The notes under the pieces were generated by a model, which was given only the letters and a program-made list of their open reading frames with translations, ran no database searches and was not told the origin of the DNA. DNA of 19,676 nucleotides from a bacterium UBA4637 (lineage in GTDB: Bacteria > Bacteroidota > Bacteroidia > Bacteroidales > Bacteroidaceae). This document shows, piece after piece, positions 15,352 to 19,676 of the stretch. Made by a program: the position numbers and the translations under genes. Positions within the stretch are counted from its first letter, which is position 1, and the number at the start of each line of letters is the position of its first letter. The DNA is taken from the NCBI GenBank assembly GCA_002405875.1, contig DHMR01000104.1:1-19676 (forward strand). The letters run 5' to 3'.

Positions 15352-18300
15352 TTAGAATGTAACATTCACGCCAAATGTGAAGGCACGAGTGTGTGGATAA
15401 CTGTCACGGTTGTCATAGCCAGGAGCTAAGCCAGAGGTTGATACTTCTGGGTCAATGCCCTTGTAGCCAGTGATGGTGATGGCGTTGTTGACTGAGGCGT
15501 AAAGACGTAAAGCCTTTATCCATTTGCTAAATTTATTGAAAGTATAGCCAAATGTGATGTTGTCAATCTTCCAATAATCACCATTCTCCACATAGTAGCT
15601 GTTGAATTCCTCAGAGCATAAGCTATTAAGTACAGCTTTGCCAAATACCTTGTCGTATGCAGAGCGCAGACGATTCCAGTCTTGACGACTTCTGTTCTCG
15701 TAGAACATTCTCATGCCGTTCATGATTTGGAAGCCAAAAGCACCACGCATGTTGATGGCAAGGTCGAAGTTCTTATAGCGGAACTGGTTGTTGAAACCTA
15801 AGTACCATTTTGGCACGCCATTGCCCAAGATTTGCTTGTCTTCGAAAGAATGAGTAAAGTCATCATAATTTACTCGATTTCCATTCTTGTCAAGGTAAAT
15901 CCATTTGCCACTGTCGTCTACGTCGACAACTTTGAAGCCATAAATATCACCTACTTTATGCCCTATGCGAACGATGTGCGATTCTGTCTTGATAGGTTCT
16001 TCTATCCATCCTGTCATGAAATAATCGGATGATGTCTGATATAAATCATTTGACAAACTCTTCAACTTGTTTGAATTGGTTGAGAACGTGATGGTGGTAT
16101 TCCACTTGAAATCCTTGGTTTGTACAGGGATGGCATTCACCATGATTTCGAGACCATTGTTACTCATCTCGCCTACGTTGGCACGAGTTGTAGTATAAAG
16201 GTTTGGAGGAGATGGCACAGAGTAGTCGTAGAGCAATCCTTTGATGAGGCGATAGTACCAATCGATGGACACGTTCAGACGATAATTCAATACACTGAAA
16301 TCAACACCGACATCATATTCATGTTTCTCTTCCCATTTCAGCTTGTTATTGGAATTTTGGGTTGGTTGCAAGGCGCGAATCCATTGCCCGTTATAGAGAT
16401 AATAATCTCCATATCCCAACAGTGACACTCCAAGGAAAGATTGGCTAGGTTGAGAACCTGTAACACCATATCCAGCTCTCAGCTTGATGTCATTGAAGAG
16501 CTTCTGGTGCTGCATGAACTTTTCCTCTGTGATGCGCCAACCTAAAGATACGCTAGGGAAAGTACCCCATGGCTTGTCCGTACCTGCCAATTGACTGGCT
16601 GCCTCATGGCGAACACTGGCCATCAACAAGTAACGGTTCTTGTAGTTATAATTCAAGCGTCCAAAGAAACCTATCAAGTTGGTCTCAAGCCTGTAGCTGT
16701 ATTCTGTGCCTAAGCCTTCTTTCAAAGCCTGTCCTACGCCAATGTTGTGCCAACTGAACAAGTCGGTTGGGAAATTATAGTTGCGCTCGTATTGATTGCT
16801 ATATGTGCCTTCCTGATAGCTGTAGCCTACGAGTGCCTGTATGGTATGGTCGCCAAATGTTTTGTGAAATTGACCAGTCAATTCTATCAACTTGGTGACA
16901 GTGCTGCTACTACCTGTTGATGCATAGCCGTTCATGCCATCACGAACATTGGAAATATGATTCTTGGTCTCATAATATCCACCTTCTTGATTTATTTTGT
17001 CATACGACAACAATGCATTTAATGTAAGTTCCTTGATAGGAGCCAGTGTGATATTGGAACTGAAGCGCATTTGTGAAACTTTCTGCTCTCCATCACACTC
17101 ATAGATACGTGATACAGGGTTGTCATAGTTGAAGATACCTGTATTCTCATGCCATGAGCCATCTTCATTTTTGATAGGCTCTGTCGGGTTATGTATAAGA
17201 GCTTGGCGCCAGCTATATGTATTGAAGCTTCCACCATCACTTGTCGCTGTATATCCTGTCTGGTTGCCCAAAAGCTGGAAATTAAATCTCAGTTTGTTGT
17301 CAAACATGGAGTGATTTACTTCGGCACGACCTTGAAATTCTTCCTTGTCAGAACGCTTGAAGATACCTTGTAGGTTGCGGTAATTGATGTTGAATATGTA
17401 GTTTGTCTCAGCATTGCCACCCTTGAAAGACACATTGTGTACATGGCTGAGACCTGTTCTCGTGATAGCGCCAATCCAATCTGTGTTCTCTCCCAAGTCC
17501 CAAGATGCATCTCTCAATCCATCCTTGATCTGCTGGCGATAATCGTTCGCATCACAGAAGTCTGGTCGCTTGGCTATTGTGGAGAGACTGAGATATCCGC
17601 TATATTGTACTTCATTGACGTTGTTGCCCTTTGCCTTTTTTGTTGTAATAAGCACAACGCCATTGGTGCCGCGAGATCCATAAATGGCAGCCGCGGAACC
17701 ATCTTTAAGTACGTCGATACTTTCGATGTCTTCTGGAGCAACAGTATTGAAATCGCCTGGTACGCCATCAATAAGAATCAGAGGATTGGTCGAAGCACCT
17801 AAAATTGTAGTATTACCTCGAAGAGATATTTCTGTGCCTCCTACAGGGTTGCCATTTGGGTTGGTGACAGAAAGTCCTGCTATTTTACCTTGAATCAACT
17901 GGCCTGCGTCATTGATGGCTCCAGCCGTAAAGTCTTCGCTCTTGACGCTACCTACAGAGCTAGTAATGTCTCCCTTCTTCTGCGTTCCATATCCAATGAC
18001 TACTACTTCGTTTAGTATCTTTTTGTCTTCTTCTAGTACCACAGAAATATGCTGTTGCTTATTGATAGCAACATCTTGTGTTTGGTAACCGATATAGGAG
18101 ATTAGAAGCGAATTGCCACTTGCTACGTCTATTGTGAAATTGCCATCTAAATCTGATATGGTACCATCACTTTGTCCTTTTACCCTGACGGTAGCACCAA
18201 TAATTGGTTCTCCGGTCTCATCCTTGATGGTTCCGTGAACTTTTATCTTCTTGCCTTTGGATGCTTGTTGTGGCTTGATGATGATGTAATTGCCATCCAA

Positions 18301-18564
18301 TTCATAGGTGCAATTGGTGCCTTTAAGTAATTGTGACAACATGCCAAATACGTCATCACTTTTCTTGTTTAAAATCACAGAACGATTGGCATCCAACTGT
18401 GACGAATTGTAGGCAATCTTGTACTTGGAAACTTTCTCAATCTTCTCGAAAGCAGACTTGAGTGTGATTTTGCTCGAGGTAAAACTTACCGTCTGAGCCG
18501 AAATTGCCATGTTGCTTGCCAATAGCAAACAAAAGCATGAGGCTGAAATTCGTTTTAAGTTCAT
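15352..18564 (-). CDS. SusC/RagA-like TonB-linked outer-membrane transducer (cassette 2)
   Basis: Outer-membrane TonB-dependent receptor of 1070 residues. I chose the ATG at 18562-18564, because it starts directly at the signal peptide (MNLKRISASCFCLLLASNMAISAQT); the frame extends to an ATG at 18624 that would add 20 non-signal residues. Domains: STN at about 26-99, carboxypeptidase-regulatory-like domain at about 108-178 (KVHGTIKDETGEPIIGATV), TonB-box-like NEVVVIGYGTQ (185-195), and the SusC signature at about 279-310 (DIESIDVLKDGSAAAIYGS). The barrel ends in FTFGVNVTF with terminal phenylalanine. The STN domain implies signalling to a FecR protein. The candidate partner is the FecR encoded convergently at 12593-13591. 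Substrate unknown. Confidence 0.95.
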   Translation of the reverse strand: MNLKRISASCFCLLLASNMAISAQTVSFTSSKITLKSAFEKIEKVSKYKIAYNSSQLDANRSVILNKKSDDVFGMLSQLLKGTNCTYELDGNYIIIKPQQASKGKKIKVHGTIKDETGEPIIGATVRVKGQSDGTISDLDGNFTIDVASGNSLLISYIGYQTQDVAINKQQHISVVLEEDKKILNEVVVIGYGTQKKGDITSSVGSVKSEDFTAGAINDAGQLIQGKIAGLSVTNPNGNPVGGTEISLRGNTTILGASTNPLILIDGVPGDFNTVAPEDIESIDVLKDGSAAAIYGSRGTNGVVLITTKKAKGNNVNEVQYSGYLSLSTIAKRPDFCDANDYRQQIKDGLRDASWDLGENTDWIGAITRTGLSHVHNVSFKGGNAETNYIFNINYRNLQGIFKRSDKEEFQGRAEVNHSMFDNKLRFNFQLLGNQTGYTATSDGGSFNTYSWRQALIHNPTEPIKNEDGSWHENTGIFNYDNPVSRIYECDGEQKVSQMRFSSNITLAPIKELTLNALLSYDKINQEGGYYETKNHISNVRDGMNGYASTGSSSTVTKLIELTGQFHKTFGDHTIQALVGYSYQEGTYSNQYERNYNFPTDLFSWHNIGVGQALKEGLGTEYSYRLETNLIGFFGRLNYNYKNRYLLMASVRHEAASQLAGTDKPWGTFPSVSLGWRITEEKFMQHQKLFNDIKLRAGYGVTGSQPSQSFLGVSLLGYGDYYLYNGQWIRALQPTQNSNNKLKWEEKHEYDVGVDFSVLNYRLNVSIDWYYRLIKGLLYDYSVPSPPNLYTTTRANVGEMSNNGLEIMVNAIPVQTKDFKWNTTITFSTNSNKLKSLSNDLYQTSSDYFMTGWIEEPIKTESHIVRIGHKVGDIYGFKVVDVDDSGKWIYLDKNGNRVNYDDFTHSFEDKQILGNGVPKWYLGFNNQFRYKNFDLAINMRGAFGFQIMNGMRMFYENRSRQDWNRLRSAYDKVFGKAVLNSLCSEEFNSYYVENGDYWKIDNITFGYTFNKFSKWIKALRLYASVNNAITITGYKGIDPEVSTSGLAPGYDNRDSYPHTRAFTFGVNVTF

Positions 18565-18723
18565 ACTATACAAGTTTAAAATTGTTATGATATTAAGTTT
18601 TGTTGTTTCTATGTTTAAAGACATCTGTTTTGGTCTTTGCCCCCAAATGTTTTTTTAAAAAAAATTTTTCATAATCTCTAATTTTAAGTTGTTATTACTG
18701 ATTTTACGTGTAGCTTTCGGTTG

Positions 18724-18731
18724 CAAATATA
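18724..18731 (-). promoter_or_regulatory. Candidate -7 box for the cassette 2 SusC/SusD unit
   Basis: On the minus strand tatatttg is an exact match to TAnnTTTG. It lies 160 bp before the SusC start at 18564. The region upstream lacks a clear TTTG -33 element, which would be in keeping with an ECF-dependent promoter, but I cannot tell that from one site. The leader contains a 20-base run made only of A and T tracts (18650-18669). Confidence 0.45.
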
Positions 18732-18811
18732 CAGAAAATATTGTTAAAGGGGGGCTTTGATAGAAAAATAAAGCTTTTTGTATGTTTTTCACAATTCAAG
18801 ATAAAGGATAG

Positions 18812-18835
18812 GAGTGCCCGATAGTTGGGGCACTC
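18812..18835 (-). terminator. Hairpin after the RNase H gene, probable terminator
   Basis: gagtgccc (18812-18819) and gggcactc (18828-18835) form a perfect 8-bp stem with an 8-base loop, starting 12 bp after the stop of the RNase H gene on the minus strand. The following minus-strand sequence (ctatcctttatc) is only moderately T-rich. Confidence 0.65.
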
Positions 18836-18847
18836 TGTAAGGCTTGC

Positions 18848-19321
18848 TTATCCCTTCCTTCCGAAGTCGGCGGGAATCTCTCCCCATTTCTTGGTCTCCC
18901 ACTTAAAGATAGGGGTGGTGATATTGTGGGTGCGGAGCCAATTCTCGGCACGGGCAATAATCTGATAGAGTTGCTCGGTCTGGGCATTGCGTTCCAGCTT
19001 GGTCTTGCATTGCTTCTTCTGCACCCAGAGCTGGGCATTCACGCTGTCGCTATAGATTACCTTGTCGGTGATGCCCTTCTGTTGCATCAGTGCCAAGGCA
19101 TGGACGATGGCAAGGAACTCGCCGATATTGTTGGTGCCATGAATAGGACCATAGTGGAAGATTTGGGCTCCGGTTTGTAGGTCGATGCACTGGTATTCCA
19201 TCGGACCAGGATTGCCCGAACAGGCTGCATCCACAGCCCAAGCGTTCGCCTTTACCTCGTTGGGCAAAGGTAATACGGTGTCATTTCTCCATGAAGGAGG
19301 ATTTGCAGGAAGTTTAGTCAT
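18848..19321 (-). CDS. Small type 1 ribonuclease H family protein
   Basis: Type 1 RNase H fold of 157 residues, expected to cut the RNA strand of RNA:DNA hybrids in the cytoplasm. All four catalytic acidic residues are visible: D31 in AVDAACSGNPGP, E68 in GTNNIGEFLAI, D92 in IYSDSVNA, and D152 in IPADFGRKG near the end. The frame is open to an ATG at 19387, but that start lies beyond a terminator hairpin at 19339-19378, so I use the ATG at 19319-19321 (MTKLPANPPSW). The first 28 residues are not part of the fold, and no viroplasmin-like RNA:DNA-hybrid-binding domain is present. It lies downstream of argS on the same strand. Naming it rnhA would be reasonable but is not certain. Confidence 0.9.
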   Translation of the reverse strand: MTKLPANPPSWRNDTVLPLPNEVKANAWAVDAACSGNPGPMEYQCIDLQTGAQIFHYGPIHGTNNIGEFLAIVHALALMQQKGITDKVIYSDSVNAQLWVQKKQCKTKLERNAQTEQLYQIIARAENWLRTHNITTPIFKWETKKWGEIPADFGRKG

Positions 19322-19338
19322 GTGTTGATAAAAAAGTA

Positions 19339-19378
19339 AATGAGCATTCCCCAGAGTCTGGCTCTGGGGCTGCTCATT
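19339..19378 (-). terminator. Intrinsic terminator after argS
   Basis: Two-part stem: aatgagca (19339-19346) with tgctcatt (19371-19378), and ccccagag (19349-19356) with ctctgggg (19362-19369), around a 5-base loop. On the minus strand it is followed by acttttttatc, a good T tract. It lies 58 bp after the argS stop and only 17 bp before the RNase H start. Confidence 0.85.
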
Positions 19379-19382
19379 ATTT

Positions 19383-19396
19383 GTCAATAGTCAATA
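19383..19396. repeat. Two tandem 7-bp repeats after argS
   Basis: gtcaata occurs twice in a row. On the minus strand the unit reads tattgac, similar in length and AT-rich style to the heptamers after ribD. Only two copies, so it could be chance. Confidence 0.5.
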
Positions 19397-19436
19397 TTCG
19401 AAATAAAATTGTAGGTTATTATATCTTATGTATAAC

Positions 19437-19676
19437 TTACATTCTTTCTGGAACCTCGATGCCGAGCAGCGCCATACCGTTCTTCAAGATTTTTGCTACG
19501 TTGGCTGCAAGCACCAAACGAGTGATCTTCTCAGCCTCACTCTCAGCATTCAGGATGCTGTAGTCGTGGTAGAACTGGTTGAACTCCTTGGTCAACTCGT
19601 AGCAGTAGTTGGCGATGCCTGCAGGGTTGTAGTTGTTGCCAGCGTCGGCTACAGCTGTGGCGAAGTCGTTCATCTT
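19437..19676 (-). CDS. argS: Arginyl-tRNA synthetase, C-terminal end (rest outside window)
   Basis: The last 79 codons of a class I aminoacyl-tRNA synthetase that charges tRNA-Arg. The frame is open to the window edge on the minus strand; the methionine near 19673 is internal. The visible part is the C-terminal anticodon-binding helical domain: NPAGIANYCYELTKEFNQFYHDYSIL, then RLVLAANVAKILKNGMALLGIEVPERM, the characteristic ArgS ending. The stop codon is at 19437-19439. A terminator follows 58 bp later. Housekeeping gene; assignment is firm. Confidence 0.95.
   Translation of the reverse strand, partial: KMNDFATAVADAGNNYNPAGIANYCYELTKEFNQFYHDYSILNAESEAEKITRLVLAANVAKILKNGMALLGIEVPERM

Noticed and set aside
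18565..18624. Upstream start for the second SusC
   Set aside because: The 20 extra residues would precede the signal peptide and prevent normal export.
1..19676. tRNA, rRNA, integrase or transposase genes anywhere in the window
   Set aside because: I found no cloverleaf-like sequence, rRNA stretch, or recombinase or transposase motif in any frame that I read.

Overview
The window looks like chromosome from a gut-type member of the Bacteroidales, most likely Prevotella/Segatella or a close relative. The evidence is two SusC/SusD outer-membrane pairs, two ECF sigma factor/FecR anti-sigma pairs, matches to the Bacteroidetes -7 box (TAnnTTTG), little Shine-Dalgarno signal, and short AT-rich heptamer repeats between genes. 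Genus-level placement is inference. The two window ends are housekeeping genes cut by the edges: the 3' part of ribD (+) and the 3' end of argS (-).

Left region (1-1004): the end of ribD, a heptamer-repeat hairpin starting right after its stop codon, and a 52-residue acidic small protein of unknown function (846-1004).

Cassette 1 (1045-11287, all +): ECF sigma, FecR-type anti-sigma, SusC-like receptor with an N-terminal STN signalling domain, SusD-like lipoprotein, a lipoprotein that may be a degenerate relative of the putative zinc metallopeptidase (Mx1) lipoproteins, and a large exported zinc metalloprotease with an intact HExxHxxGxxH motif. No glycoside hydrolase is present, so I infer a protein- or peptide-directed uptake system. 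A substrate bound at SusC/SusD would signal through STN and FecR to release the sigma factor. A 21-bp perfect direct repeat, matching the last codons and stop of the 52-residue gene, flanks the cassette at 983-1003 and 11315-11335.

Intergenic block (11288-11993, no gene): the right copy of the direct repeat, a hairpin after the protease gene, then a 329-bp nested palindrome (23-bp outer arms, 32-bp perfect inner arms built from 10-bp repeats), then a likely promoter for the second sigma factor.

Cassette 2 (11994-18564): ECF sigma and FecR on +, facing a SusC/SusD pair on -. A strong hairpin lies between the two converging units. This SusC also has an STN domain, so the sigma/FecR pair probably serves it despite the unusual opposed orientation. 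The SusC/SusD unit has its own candidate promoter with a consensus -7 box.

Right region (18565-19676, -): a small type 1 RNase H with all four catalytic acidic residues, a terminator on each side of it, and the C-terminus of arginyl-tRNA synthetase.
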